A DNA stretch of 64,000 nucleotides from NCBI GenBank assembly GCA_963070105.1, contig OY718806.1, forward strand, positions 9,133,365 through 9,197,364. Direction: 5' to 3'. Source of the DNA: Litomosoides sigmodontis. Its lineage: Eukaryota > Nematoda > Chromadorea > Rhabditida > Onchocercidae. Positions 1-26,568 of this stretch are shown here, piece after piece. The first letter of the stretch is position 1. Each line of letters opens with the position of its first letter. The position numbers and the translations under genes were made by a program. The notes below the pieces were generated by a model. The model was given only the letters and a program-made list of their open reading frames with translations. It searched no databases and was not told where the DNA came from.

Positions 1-335
1 TGAAATGGCCGTGAAATAAGTATGAGGACATTGAGAGAGACGGGAAGTGCTTCAATGTTGTTGATTTGCTGCCGTTGTACGTTAACCTAATTTCGATCAA
101 CCTCATTTTCCCATCCATCTATCTATCGCTTCACTCCTATTTCATCCATTCTATCGGGTCATTTTGCACTGAATGGATGGATGGATGATGACTGGTTGAT
201 TCAGTATGACTGTAATTATAATTACCATTGACAGAGAGCTTGTTGAATAGGTTGTTACCTTCACTACTACGTCAAGTTTAATAATATGACATTACAGGTT
301 ATTTGCTTAAGTTGGTCAGGTTAAACGAAATACAC

Positions 336-391
336 ACCCACACCCACACACACACCCACACACACACACACACACATACACACACACACGT
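336..391. repeat. CA-rich simple repeat
   Basis: Interrupted CACACCCACA dinucleotide-type tract upstream of the first visible prominin exon. The rest of 1-848 is AT-rich, and no coding exon could be supported there. Confidence 0.9.
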
Positions 392-848
392 ACGCCAAGC
401 AGACGGACAAGCACATCTATAGTCCTAATCCTTTTTTCTTCCCTCATCTATTCCTCCATATTTGAATAGTTTTTTTTTTTTAATTTTGTAGTATATTTGC
501 ATACTTTCAATTTCACATAATTGAAATCAAACTGTTGCTAAGAACGATTTGATAAAATCTCAATTGTAGGCTTCACATACATTTTCAATTCATTATTCAT
601 TTCTAATTTCCCATCGATTTATCATTCAATTAATTGAGATTTTGAGCAAGTTCTATCAATTTAGATATGCTGTGTTTTTATCCTACTCTTTCCTTTTCAT
701 TCACTATTTGATGATTGCAATTAATTTTATTAGTTTGCATTTAATGAATGAAAAAAAATTGCGAGCAAAATTTTCACGATGATTGTGCTACTATAAAGAT
801 TTACCACGTTTTCCCTTTTTCTTTTTCATTTCAGTTTTTTTTTTTCAG

Positions 849-10215
<9,367 letters not shown>

Positions 10216-10642
10216 TGTAGTACGGGATATCTGGTAATACTAACAACATTTGTTATGCGTTCATTTTTAATTATTCTCGTGTTCCCATCATCAAAGTCAT
10301 CTTTTTTTTTTTCGCCAATGCAGTAGACGATGTGTGTGATAATAGTTTTCCCATCTTTTTTTTTTTTTTTTTTAATGTTATGGAATACATTCTGATATTT
10401 TACAGTGTAACATATGACGACTGACTTACTCACATTCATAGACTAATTTTACACGTTTGTGATTAAAATTTTTTAAAAAAAAAATGAATTCTATCTCAAT
10501 AACTTTATTTACAGTGTAGTGCTATATCATCACGAAATTTTCCAATCAACAAATAATTCAGTGATGTTTGAAAAATTCAAATCAATATAAGTAAGCAATG
10601 AACTGTGAAATGTTCATTGTTAGGGATTAGTTTATTAAATGT

Positions 10643-10648
10643 AATAAA
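10643..10648 (+). terminator. Candidate polyadenylation signal of the prominin gene
   Basis: AATAAA about 430 bases after the prominin stop codon, followed by a T-rich stretch. It is the first canonical hexamer seen on the + strand after the stop. No transcript evidence is available. Confidence 0.45.
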
Positions 10649-10649
10649 C

Positions 10650-10860
10650 AAATTTTCATTTTTTTCTTTTTTTTTGAAATTTCTTCCACAATTCATAAAA
10701 TATTTTGCTTTTTCCTTTTCTTTCTTCCCTCAATCATTACCAGATGTTCCACGTTAGTAACGTTTCAGGAACACTTAAAATTTCTTTTTTTTTTTTGTTT
10801 CAAATCATTCTCTCTTCCAAGCATTAAATTTAACAACTGCATTATTTAAACAGCGACAGC

Positions 10861-10892
<32 letters not shown>

Positions 10893-11566
10893 AAAGTGAA
10901 AAGAGATAGGAGAATGAGGTAAAAGAAATGGATCGGTTAAAAAATTTCAAATGAGAAACAAATTTTTCATATAACGTATATATCATTTTTAATGGTTCAG
11001 CTTCAACCGATGATTCCTTCTTCCATTCGATTCACATAGAACAGTTGCTTTTTCTTTCTTTCTTTTTAAAGAATCGATAATGTCAAAAAAGAGTTTTTTT
11101 TTTTGAAAATTTAAAGAATTAATGAATTAAATCTTACTCTAACAAACGACAACAACAACAGCAGCAGCACAAAAATTGTTTTACCAAAAAAAAAATTCAT
11201 AAATTCTATTTCAATTGATTTAATCGATCCAAAGTAAGAGATATTATCAGATACATATCACTGGTAAATGTATTCCGGAAATTTTGCTAAAAAAATATCG
11301 GAAAAGATTTGCTATGCATTCACCTTTCCCTTTCATTCATTTCCATTTTCCATTGCATTAAATGATTCTCAGTTACCGCTTTCCATCCCCTTCTCTCTCT
11401 CTCTCTCTCTCATGACTTCTCTATCCTCTGTATTCCCCTCTTCTCCATAAGGAAAAAATGTTTCAATGCAATGGAAGAAATGAAATTTATCATTTTTTTC
11501 CAAATAAATGATAACAATTCCATCAAAGTAGAGGATGGAGGAGGGAGGACAATCGAAAATCATTAC

Positions 11567-11601
<35 letters not shown>

Positions 11602-13030
11602 CATTTCTTCTACCGTTTCCCTCTGTTTTCCTCTTATTTTGATTAAAATACGCCTTGGCTGCGCGAATAATTGTTACATCTGGTTGTTACTTTATCATTT
11701 TAAATTCAAGAATTCGGATCCGATCAATACCACACGGAAAATTTCCTTTTTTCTCGGCAAAAAAAAGGGATCCGGTCAATAGCATACGAAAAATGTTAAT
11801 TGTCAATTACATGTTTTTGAAACACACATCAAAAAAAATACATGCTTCAGCAAAAAATAAAAAATAATTTCCTTTTCATTTCACCTTGTTTCATTTCATC
11901 TTTTTTTTTGAAAAAAGAGAGAGAGAGAAGGCAGGAAGAGAGGAATGATGACAAGGATGGAGTTTGATGAATCATTTAGCTTTTCAGCCTATTTTTACAT
12001 TTTGTTGTTTTGAATTTGCTAGGAGAAAGAAAAAAATATTTTTTTTTTTTAAATTAAACAAAAGGAATGGAATAGATGCGCAGTGAGCGTTACGTATTGA
12101 AGGAACTGATCATTTCATTCTTTTTCATCTTCATAATTTCCATATGAAATTTATTGTTTTTTTTTGTGAAGTGTCAGACTAATTAGCAATTAGGAATGAT
12201 TAGCAATTTGAAATTGCTTTCGCACGTATGCTCCACTTTAAGTCAATTTTTCTTGAAAAAAAAAAGAGGGGATGTCGTAGAAGAATAATATGAAAATATC
12301 TTACAAGATAGATCAGCAAGGATAGTTAGCATTTATAACGTTTTTTTTTTACTTTGTCGATGCTCTAAGTAAAAGTTACAGTATTCTCAAGGATTCAAAT
12401 GAGATTAATTAAATCATTAGGCTAAATGAATGAAACAGTTCAATTTTTGTTAGCATCACAATTTTCACTAACACCCAACTGTATGAACAATATCCGTTAT
12501 CCGGAAAATATATCACATAATAAATGAAGTGGGATAATACTGGTAAAAATGATTTTTTTTTTTAAAAAAAAAGAAAAAACTAGGTAGAAAATATTTCACA
12601 ATTTCATTTTTTTTTCTGAAAATTTGCAAAAAAAAATTATAATTTACAGAAATGGAGCAGGAAAAAAAAGGAGAGAAAATATGCGAAAAATGCCGTAATT
12701 TAGAATAAATGTGCTATTTGCAATAATTTCTTTCATATTGTTAAAAAAAAAAAAAAGAAATTTAAATTATGCGCTACAAATGATATTTTTGCAATAAATT
12801 TGCTAGTTAATTCTTAACAAATATCTACAATAATTTTGCAATCGATTAACCAATTAATTAATTAACCTATGATGAAAGGAAAAGAGCGCAAAAATGAATG
12901 CGACGAATGGTTGTCGGCATCATAGTAAGTGGTGGTGTGGTGTGCATGCATCAGATAACATTATCATATCGTATCACTCATTCCTTGCTACTCTTATGAA
13001 TTAAAAGAGGTTAAGGTTACTTGAAAAGGT
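10650..13030. other. Intergenic region without recognisable gene
   Basis: AT-rich DNA with poly-A and poly-T runs, a CAA tract near 10857-10891 and CT tracts near 11391-11411 and 11569-11597. Short open frames here have no recognisable protein features and are broken by homopolymers. Nothing else could be supported. Confidence 0.6.
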
Positions 13031-13032
13031 GG

Positions 13033-13061
13033 AGAGAGAGAGAGAGAGAGGGAGAGAGGGT
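13033..13061. repeat. GA dinucleotide repeat
   Basis: Nearly pure AG/GA tract of about 28 bases, a purine run on the + strand. Confidence 0.9.
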
Positions 13062-13244
13062 GGACGAGTGAGTGACCTCACAATTAACCTATTACCTGTT
13101 TAGGAATGGGAAAAAGTGAGCGGAATAAGAAGGGAAGAGAATATTGCAAGAAATTAATTTGCTTTTTTCTTTTTGAATTATCTTTGTTTTTTGTTTACTT
13201 TTTCCACTTCCTTTTCTTTTAAAAGAGAAAAATATATAAGGAAG

Positions 13245-13380
<136 letters not shown>

Positions 13381-13873
13381 ACCACATAAATGAAAAGGTC
13401 TTTTTTTATACACACATATAATGGATAGGAAAGAGAGAAAAGAGGGGAGAGAGAGAGGGGGGAGAGGGAAAGGAAGGAGAGGGAGCGAGAAAAGTTGGAG
13501 AAGCAGCAAGAGAAGAGATTGGTAGAGTGACAGAGGTTTGATAACATTAAAGATTAGCAAGAACATCATCTGCTCCATGGCAGTAAAGATAAAAGAATGA
13601 GTAAAACCTAATTGAAACATCACGCACGTAACGGATGAGAGATGCATTTGTCAAATATTGGAATTACCGGAATTCCGGATTTTGTTCCTTCGATACTTTA
13701 TGGTTGTTGCGATATGCTGCTGCTGCACTTCTCGTCAGAAGAGCGGCTGAGAAAAGAGGAGGAAGAAATTGATGGGGTGGCTACCCTCCTCATATTAGGA
13801 GTAGTTGGCACGAGCAGACACTGGTGCTTAACGCTTTAACGGTGGCACCATTCCTTCTCCACTTCTTTCGTCT

Positions 13874-13955
13874 TGTCCCGTCCATCCTGTCCGTCCCGTC
13901 CCCGTCGCGTCCCGTCGCGTCTCGTCGCGTCCCGTCCCGTCCCGTCCCGTCCCTT
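13874..13955. repeat. CCCGT/CGCGT pentanucleotide repeat
   Basis: Diverging tandem CCCGT, CGCGT and related TCCCG units form an unusually GC-rich island in an otherwise AT-rich window. The open frames across it (Arg/Pro/Ser-rich) are repeat translations. It lies about 1.3 kb upstream of the microRNA cluster on the same strand. Confidence 0.9.
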
Positions 13956-14021
13956 CTTGTTCTGTTCCGTCTTGTCCTGCCTACCTTATCCCTATCTCGA
14001 CCCATCGCATTTCATCCCGTC

Positions 14022-14053
14022 CTGCTACTGCTGCTGCTGTTGCTGCTGTTGCT
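14022..14053. repeat. CTG trinucleotide repeat
   Basis: Short CTG/TTG run (about ten units with interruptions), immediately followed by a few GAT units. Confidence 0.85.
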
Positions 14054-14525
14054 GAGGTGCTGCTGATGATGATGTCTGTAGACGACGACGTTCAATCACT
14101 TGGCTTTTAAGCGGCAGACCATTCATTCTTTTCAAGTTATATGTGTGTACGTGCGTGTGTGTGTGTGTGTGTGCCTGTATGTGCATGTGTGTGTTGAGAA
14201 ATTTTTGGCTAGGCTTCAGAAGGTGCTCATTCTTCCATTAATCGATATTCCTTGTGGTTACCGTGAAAGTGGTTAGCAAATAGCTGTCGGTTTGCAGGTT
14301 TACACCTTGTTCATTCAGTTTGCAATTTTACATTTGAAAAGATTTGAGAAGTAATTGAAGTCCATTTTACCTCGCTTTCATCCACTTGGTTAATCAGTCA
14401 ATTAATTAATCTCATTGAAATATTTTGAAGAAATTTCATTTCATTTCTGATATTTTATTAAAGTACTGGTAATAGGTTGCGAGATGTTGTGGAGGTGAAT
14501 AACGAGAGACGAGGTAGTAGAGAGT

Positions 14526-14640
14526 GTGTAGGAGGAGGAGGAAGAGGAGGAGGGGAGGAGGAAGAGGAGGAGGGGAGGAGGAGGAGGAGGGGAGGACGAG
14601 GAGGGTAGGAGGAGGAGGAGGAGGAGGAGAGGGAGAAGGA
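14526..14640. repeat. GGA-rich polypurine tract
   Basis: About 115 bases of GGAGGA/GGGGAGGA repeats on the + strand with only isolated pyrimidines. It is a strand-asymmetric polypurine block that could form triplex or G-rich structures. It lies about 560 bases upstream of the mir-100 hairpin. Confidence 0.92.
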
Positions 14641-15145
14641 AGTTGCTAAGATTTATTGTTGCATCTCTGTTGTACTAGGGAGGGAGGAGTCATCTGGTGC
14701 TGTAGACTCTAGTAGACGGAGAGGAATGAACGGAAGAATGGAGAGGGGGAGGGAGGGGAGGAGAGTGTGTAAGCATCGTTGTGAGATGATTGGGGAAAAG
14801 ATGTTGGTGCATTGATGGGATAGGTCAAAGGTTAACCTTTGCACAATAGCGGCGTCGCGCCCACTACGATGGGTGTGCGAGATGGTGCAGTCTGTTCACA
14901 TTGGCCAAAGTAGCATGTGGCGAGAGGTCAGATCGGAGATAGAGCTGGTGAGCTGGATCGAGATGACGGAGACGACGTTGATAGTGTGGCTATGAAGGAG
15001 AGGGGTTGTTGGTACGACGTGGTACCCGTTGCTATATGCTCGCTCGACAACTCAATCGTGACCGTTGTCGTCTCCACGCTATCGTTGATGATCCTGTATG
15101 GAACGTGTGCTGGTGACCAGACGCGATTTTATGTAGTGCCTACTT

Positions 15146-15190
15146 ATGTGTGTGTGTGTATGTGCATGTGTGCGTGTGTGTGTGTGTGTT
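15146..15190. repeat. TG dinucleotide tract just before mir-100
   Basis: Interrupted TG/TGTATG tract that ends about 25 bases before the mature miR-100 sequence. Confidence 0.9.
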
Positions 15191-15200
15191 ACCGGTGTGA

Positions 15201-15289
15201 GGTAGCCCACGGTCAACCCGTAGATCCGAACTTGTGTTGAGATTTTCTTTCGAACATGAGCTCGGCACTCGGGTAGATTGCGTGCCACC
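15201..15289 (+). ncRNA. mir-100: microRNA precursor mir-100 (mir-99/100 family)
   Basis: Positions 15215-15236 read AACCCGTAGATCCGAACTTG and two more bases, the canonical miR-100 5' product with the family seed ACCCGUA. The opposite arm at about 15254-15274 (ACATGAGCTC, then CGGCACTCGGGT) pairs back to it. CGGGT faces ACCCG and GAGCTCGG faces CCGAACTT, with a loop of about 17 bases. The flanks 15201-15214 and 15275-15289 extend the stem (GGTAGC against GTGCCACC). The mature product is therefore on the 5' arm, as in other animals. miR-100 is an ancient bilaterian microRNA, and its family includes C. elegans mir-51 relatives. It probably shares a primary transcript with let-7, 172 nt downstream. 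The overlapping open frames are not supported as coding. Confidence 0.93.
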
Positions 15290-15393
15290 ATATCATTCCA
15301 ACCCGTACCATTTTTATCCATGCAGTTCTCGATCCTATCGTTTCGTGTTTCTGATGGAAAGAGTTATCTTCAGATGCTGCTAACAGTCTCGAA

Positions 15394-15490
15394 TGGTAGC
15401 TTGCTCGATGAGGTAGTAGGTTGTATAGTTATGAGTTGTATCATGCCGGAGAAACTGTCCAGCCTGCTAGCTTGCCGTGCGGGTCCACCA
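15394..15490 (+). ncRNA. let-7: microRNA precursor let-7
   Basis: Positions 15409-15430 are an exact match to the 22-nt mature let-7, beginning TGAGGTAGTAGGTTGTATAG. The 3' arm at 15453-15474 (AACTGTCC, then AGCCTGCTAGCTTG) pairs with it over 20 of 22 positions when G-U pairs are counted, leaving a 22-base loop. A lower stem (TGGTAGC before it, CCACCA after it) extends to about 15394-15490. let-7 times late larval development in nematodes by repressing targets such as lin-41 and is conserved across bilaterians. The hairpin is intact, with no change in the mature strand. It lies downstream of mir-100 in the same orientation. No mir-125/lin-4 mature sequence was noticed in the following kilobase, but only a reading by eye was done. 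Confidence 0.96.
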
Positions 15491-18400
15491 ATCCTTCTTC
15501 CATTCTCAGCTGAGCGCTGTTGTTTTATCTACTTGCAACGAAGGATAAATCTAATCGACAATATTAATGTGCTAGGTCGATATGCTTGTGCATAACGATC
15601 ATTCCTCGTTCAGCCATAATGATCAGGTCAGGTCACTACTGATGGAAAGGTATGGACCTGCTTCATACGACGATAACAATTTTTTCAATGATGTTGAAGC
15701 TGTTAGTATTCACCATATTTCTTCTGGTCATTATTTATATCAAATGTATGGTTTGTGTTACTTATCATACATATGTATAGTAATAAATCATCATTCCTTC
15801 TTATACATATATTTTTTCTGTTGATAGTTGCATTTTTAGCTTCAACCCTTAAAGATGGGATTATCGGGGAGTTTTTTTTTAATCTTTCGCTTCCAACGAT
15901 AAAATCTGTCATCCTAGAAACAAACAATTAAAAATGATTCATTAGTTCTGCAAATTCAGTGATACTGATATGGAAAAGGAGGGGATAGTTCTTTCTTCTT
16001 ACTAAGGAAAGGAACAGGTGTTCCATCTGGAATTTTGAACGCTAAAGCTATTCGTACTACAATGGGTTATTAACATAATCCTTCATTTATTTGATCTGTT
16101 GACCTCATTTGGTTGACTCGATAATTTGAAATAAAATTCATAACATTATTAAACTAAGAGAGGATCGATTATATTAAATGCTTCATCTAATATCAATTGT
16201 ATCTTTGCGACAGGAATAAACATTTTCAGATTTGTTGAGTTTTGCAGTTTACAATTGATGATTCTCCCTCCCTCCCTCTTTCTCTCTCTCTGTCTTTCCC
16301 TCTTCCTCTCTCTGTTCGTCTTCCATTCCATCCACGCCCCCGCGCCCCCCCCCCCCCCCCTCCAGTGAGTTATGGGGAATTCGTTAGCTTATTCATTCAC
16401 ATAATTGTAGATCATTTCCATCCCATTGTATTGAATTTGAAATTTGCAAAATCGGTTACACGGAAACATGCTGTCAAAAGTATTCGGTTTGAAAAAATAC
16501 CGTAAACAACGTCAATTCCCTCGTGTCATACGCTTCGCAGCGTACAAACAGTTCATTTCAGATTTTCATTTCAGTTATGACATCATTTCCTTCCCTTTTC
16601 ACCTATAACGCCTGACCGCAAGACCTTTGGCATCCTTATCCGTTATTTCTCCGCTGTTCACCTTTTATTCTTTTCTCTTTCTCTCTCTCTCTCTCCGTTT
16701 AAATGTATCATAACTGAACGGTTGATCTCAACAACCACTTATCAATAATATTTTAAATCATAAATTGTTAAATGAAAAGTGAATGATGTTTATTATCATC
16801 ATCTGTGCTATATTGAGAGCTACGCGTAAGGTTGAATGAACTTTGCACCAGAAAAAAAAAAAGAGAAAAAAATTGTACTTTAAATAACAAACAAGAAAAA
16901 AACGACGTATGAGATGCAAGCATTTCTCCATCATAACAATATTTTCCCTATTTTATAATTATTTGAAATTAGTTGAACCAACGATACATTGCGATAGATA
17001 TTCATCATCTATTCTGTATTAAAATTATATCAAAAAAAAAATAGGGACTGTGCTGTTGACAGTGAAACTTCGATGTGATCAATGGAATGATAACATTATT
17101 GTACACGCGTAGTGTAACTGAAAACACAAAATCAGTATGCATCTTTTAACTGATGAGTGTTATCAATTTTATCATTGAGGATGAATGTAATTCACAGTGT
17201 TATCATCGAGCAGTAACAGCAACCGATTGCTAAAATTTGTCCTGGATGAGAAGCGATGCTTTCTCCATTTGCTTGTTTTATTTTTTAAAACTTTTTAGAT
17301 GCGATTAAATTTTCTTTCACAATGCTATAAGTTTGTTTGAGTTTGAAAAAATTTTTTTTCTGCTATGGTTTGTTTCAATCGTGTCTATCCTATGTTTTGC
17401 CATCAATTATTGTACATGCATTCCATTTGGGATATTTTTCAACAGGAAAAATTGACACATGCAGATGACATCATACACATTCTGTAGATTTATTTTGCTT
17501 TATTTCTTCCTTGTTGCACCTCATCTGATTATCAATGTAATTTGACCAATTACTGTAATTTTTAATGTAAATTTTCATCAGCTTTTTTTTCCTTTATAAT
17601 GTCAACGTGTAATTAAAGATAAATGATATTTCGAGCTTTCTTTTTTTTTTTTGTTTCCTTGAATTGAACGACGACGGTGCATTACTTCGTCTTTTAATTC
17701 AGGTCAGTAGTCTAAAGTGTTTATCTTCATTGCGTTTCTCTCTCTCTCTCTCTCTCTCTTATGTGCTTATGTGTGTGTAAAACAAATTGCTCACTTCAAA
17801 ATACATAAAGTACAACTTTGATGTTTGGAAATGTTTGATCATTACAATAATATCCTTAGAAGAGCCTATGTAACACATCAACAAAATGATCATTAAAACC
17901 GCTAAGATTTTAATTTTTAAAAAATTTTCAGAATTTCCCAGACTTCTTTTTTTCTCAACGAAATATCAACGAAACAAAGTATTACACACTGTAAAATCGG
18001 CTTATTCGATCGTTTTATCTGTCCAAAAAAAAACCAAGCATGGGAAATGTTTTCTAAGAAAATTGCACAGGCACATGAACATGGATATGAACATTGAAAT
18101 CTGATGTGAAATTGAATCGATTCATTTTAGAATGAAAATTTTTATTGATTTCAAATTATATTGATCCATAAAATTAATTTTAGATATTAATTTTAATGCT
18201 GCACATATTTTCATGTATTTGTCCAACTGTACCACTCACGTTTAAATGTCAGGTCGGTTGAATGTGTAGATAATTTGTGCTTTATTAATTCAATGCTTAC
18301 CTGTCACCTCTTAACTGTTGTTAATCCTATTAATGAATGAAGTATATTTCTTCCTAATGTTAAATGTTACCTACAAGAAAATTATGTTAAAATTCCCTTC

Positions 18401-20990
18401 AATAATTTAAATATTTCACCTATGCTGTTTCATTTTTGATCTTTCAAAGTGTATTTGAAAATTTATCCTTGTCCAAAACGATGTGTTTATGCATAAATCA
18501 ACCGTTTCATCCTTTTTTTTGCAAACCTAGACATATTGACTTGTCTGATATTTTTTCAAGAGAAATTAGAAATGAAATTTTACAAATTTATAAAGCATTT
18601 ACTGAAACAAGTTTAATAATAGAAGAATGAAGTTTAATTTTTTAAATTATAATAAAATTTGTCTAAAACCACGTTTTCGAAGTATTGAAAAAATTTTCAA
18701 ATCATACTGCATATCATTAAATGCGTGCTACTTTATAAAGCTTTAACAGCCTGAAGTATATTGAGTGTCGATTGTTAAAGCGTTGAATTCCTCTAATGAA
18801 GCATTATTGAATTAATAAATTCTTTTTTTTTTGGGGGGAGGGGGGAATAAACCATTAATTTTTATTGTTGGAATTACATATATGACACATATCAATATGT
18901 TTTCATGGATAATGCTTTTTGCATTATTATTCACAGTGACGTTTGCCGCAGGTATTCCATTCCACACATTGAAATCGTTTCAAATCTAATCAAATTCCAG
19001 TACTTCATTTCTCCTCCTTCATTTCAAATTCTATTAACAAAAATGAAAGACAAGGAGAAATTGACAAATGTAAGACGTCCCACTTTTTTTTTTCTACCTT
19101 CCTTATTTACTTACATTGTGACGCACTGATTTACGAATGATAGACCATACCTTTCCACTTTCAAAGTTGCGCTGACATTTTTGTCAAAAACAAATATCAA
19201 CCTTGAATTACGGTTATCATGACAAGTTTGTCGAAATTTTGAATAAATAAAAATAGAAGAGCATAATTTATATGGCAAAAGCTTTTTCGTTTCACGCTAA
19301 TTATACTCCTTTTTTTTTCTGCAAACAGTATTATTGCTAAGGATCGTAACATAAAAGTAAAAAGGAAGGGAGAGGGAGAGAGAGAGAGAGAGAGGTGGCA
19401 GAAAGGAGATGATGGGAGGACAGAGAATGTGGAAGAACTGGATTAGTTTTAAAAAAAAAAAGATCTATCTATAAATGAGGAATGAAATTCTGGAATAGGA
19501 AAAATTTCATATGGTTCATTTCATGTGATCTGGAAGCAAAATGAATGAAAATTAAACATCACATTATTTTAAAATACTAAAAGAAAAGAGAAATGAAAAG
19601 GAATTAAAAAAGAAGACGAAATCATAGTTAGTTATGAAAGTGCTTTCTTTTTGCCCAAATATCAATTTCGTCCTATTAATTAGCACAGAACACTGATAGT
19701 GCATACTCCTAAATATATTTCTTTCATCCGAGCCTCACTATCTTTTGCATAACATAGCCTTATGGCCTTTCATACCTTCTGCAAGCCTTGAAGAGTAGGT
19801 GTTGATGATAAGTGAATTATGTTGGCTGAACCATTTTAGCTGAGGAATTCAAACGAACCAGAACGGGTGCAAATTTCACTGAGTAAATGGTCTATCATTA
19901 CGGAGTGGCATTTTTTGAGGTTAATATAAGAAGACAGGGCTATCTTGTCGTGAAATTATGACAGATAGAAAAAGAAATCTTAAGCTGAGTGGTATATGAA
20001 TTAGCAAACTGATGTTTTCCATATAATCATTCCATCACCTCATATATTGTTATTCAAGGATCCAATTAAACAAAGTCTAGAACTTCTACAGCTCACGGAT
20101 ACAAATACTAGTTTTATTGCTTGCTCATGTGTAGGATACACTGCATTTTTCTTTGATGGATAAAAATTTTTCACATCGACCCAATGAATTTATTTAACGA
20201 ACCGCATTTGAAACCTTGACGTTTTTGGGAAAACGTGGGTGGGTGTGTGTGGGCTGCTTTGTTTGGGCTGGTGGGGTTAAGGGGTAGACGCGGGGTGGGG
20301 TAGGTGAAGCATCTCTTGTGTGTCGCGTACGTGGCGAAAAATCATGCTACGTGGGTCATTCACACTGAGATTTAATATTGGATTTTATTAAAATTGCATG
20401 GCAGAACTTGCCATCTAACTTTCTGCTCCAGTAAGCGATCAAATTAGTAGTCCTAGTGTGCACGTCAATTTCAAACTTGAAGCTGATCAAGCGTTATTCC
20501 ATCTGATTACTGGAATCTTTAGCCATCACTAATATTTCTCAGTAGCGACTGATAATTTCTCTGAAAGAGAGCTGCATCGTAAATAAATTTATTCATTTCA
20601 ATATTACGTGATTCTGGTTTTAAATATAGTTTCTTCTGTCTTTATTTCAGTTTTTTAAAGTATGAAAATCTTGTCAGCTCTTTTATGCGCCATTTAACGT
20701 AGTAGTCGTTTTGGATAACAAGTGAAATTTTTGATCAGCTGCCCAAGTAGCAGTGTAGTATGGCAGACGTTCATTGACTAGTTTTGAAGTAACGCGATGT
20801 GACCTTAGGGCTGATTCTTTGGGGAGGAGCAGGGAGAAATAGAGGTTAACTGGAAAGTAATCCGTGTGATTTCAATCCTTTCGGCTTACTTTTGGCTTAT
20901 AATTCAACCGCTGCTATATCACGCCATTCATTCGTAACAAATCATGTATTCGTATTTGAATTCTGTTTGTTAAACTTAACCAAAGTTCAT
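15491..20990. other. Intergenic region between let-7 and the helicase gene
   Basis: About 5.5 kb with no exon series, signal peptide or recognised protein motif. It has CT/GA tracts (16685-16695, 17741-17759, 19375-19394), a run of 16 C at 16345-16360 and G-rich patches at 18832-18845 and 20230-20300. It may hold the 3' part of the pri-microRNA transcript and the helicase promoter. Neither can be delimited from sequence alone. Confidence 0.5.
16337..16362. repeat. C-rich homopolymer run
   Basis: CCCCCGCG followed by 16 consecutive C. It is unusual in this AT-rich context and prone to sequencing error. Confidence 0.9.
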
Positions 20991-21004
20991 TGTGGACGTT
21001 TATT

Positions 21005-21040
21005 GCTTTCAGATTGTGCGCTGTTTTAGTGTCGTTTCAG
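21005..21040 (+). promoter_or_regulatory. Cluster of candidate trans-splice acceptors before the helicase start
   Basis: Three consecutive nematode-type 3' splice sites end at 21012 (CTTTCAG), 21029 (TTTTAG) and 21040 (GTTTCAG). They lie 22-50 bases upstream of the ATG at 21062. No coding exon precedes them, so they suit spliced-leader addition to a short 5' leader. Inferred from pattern only. Confidence 0.5.
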
Positions 21041-21061
21041 AGTACGAACAAGATATCTGTG

Positions 21062-25945
<4,884 letters not shown>

Positions 25946-26534
25946 AGAGTTTACACGCGATCTTAAATGCGTCCATTTTTTCACATGTCCCAGCTGTATC
26001 GAGTTGTAAAGCCTTTAGGAGGATATTGCGAGGAGACATGTGTTATTCAGGGAGCATGAGATAGTCAGTTTTTAAAGTGATTTTTTGTTTTAATTGATTG
26101 TTTAATTCGTGTTTGTTTGTGATTTGTTTCTTTTTGTGTTTATATATCTGTGACCACCAATTCACGCTTTTTTATAATGCGGAGTTATTTATGACATTTG
26201 TGTCAAATTTTGTTGTGATTGTATTATGGATCTTCCATATTGTGTGTTTGTTGTCATTTCAAATTGTGGCTGGTGCTAAAGTAATGCTATGATGGCATTG
26301 CTGCTAGTGTCAGTGACAGATTTGTTTCGTTTATAAAAATTATTTTTTTAAACAGTTAAGTGGGTATAACGAAGGGTCGTAGATTGTGAGGGTGGGACAA
26401 TGAGAATCTAATATAGCTCTTAAAGAGAGGTAGGTGCCACATTCCGAATCACGTTGAAGGTGTTTTAACCTTTTAACCCAGATTCACTTTGGTATCTCAT
26501 AGAGCCAGATAGGCTTGTGTTGCAAATACAGTTG

Positions 26535-26540
26535 AATAAA
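26535..26540 (+). terminator. Candidate polyadenylation signal of the helicase gene
   Basis: AATAAA 590 bases after the helicase stop and only about 30 bases before the stop codon of the convergent L2 gene (26569-26571). The two 3' untranslated regions are therefore likely to overlap. Confidence 0.6.
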
Positions 26541-26568
26541 AGATTTTTTTTGTTACATTGTAGTAGTA

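Noticed and set aside
13790..14066. Arg/Asp-rich and Pro/Ser/Arg-rich open frames
   Set aside because: They arise from the CCCGT/CGCGT pentamer, whose period of five is read in all frames.
14917..15595. Three open frames of 80-107 codons across the microRNA region
   Set aside because: They overlap the mir-100 and let-7 hairpins, contain TG-repeat translation and have no recognisable protein features. The hairpins explain the conservation.
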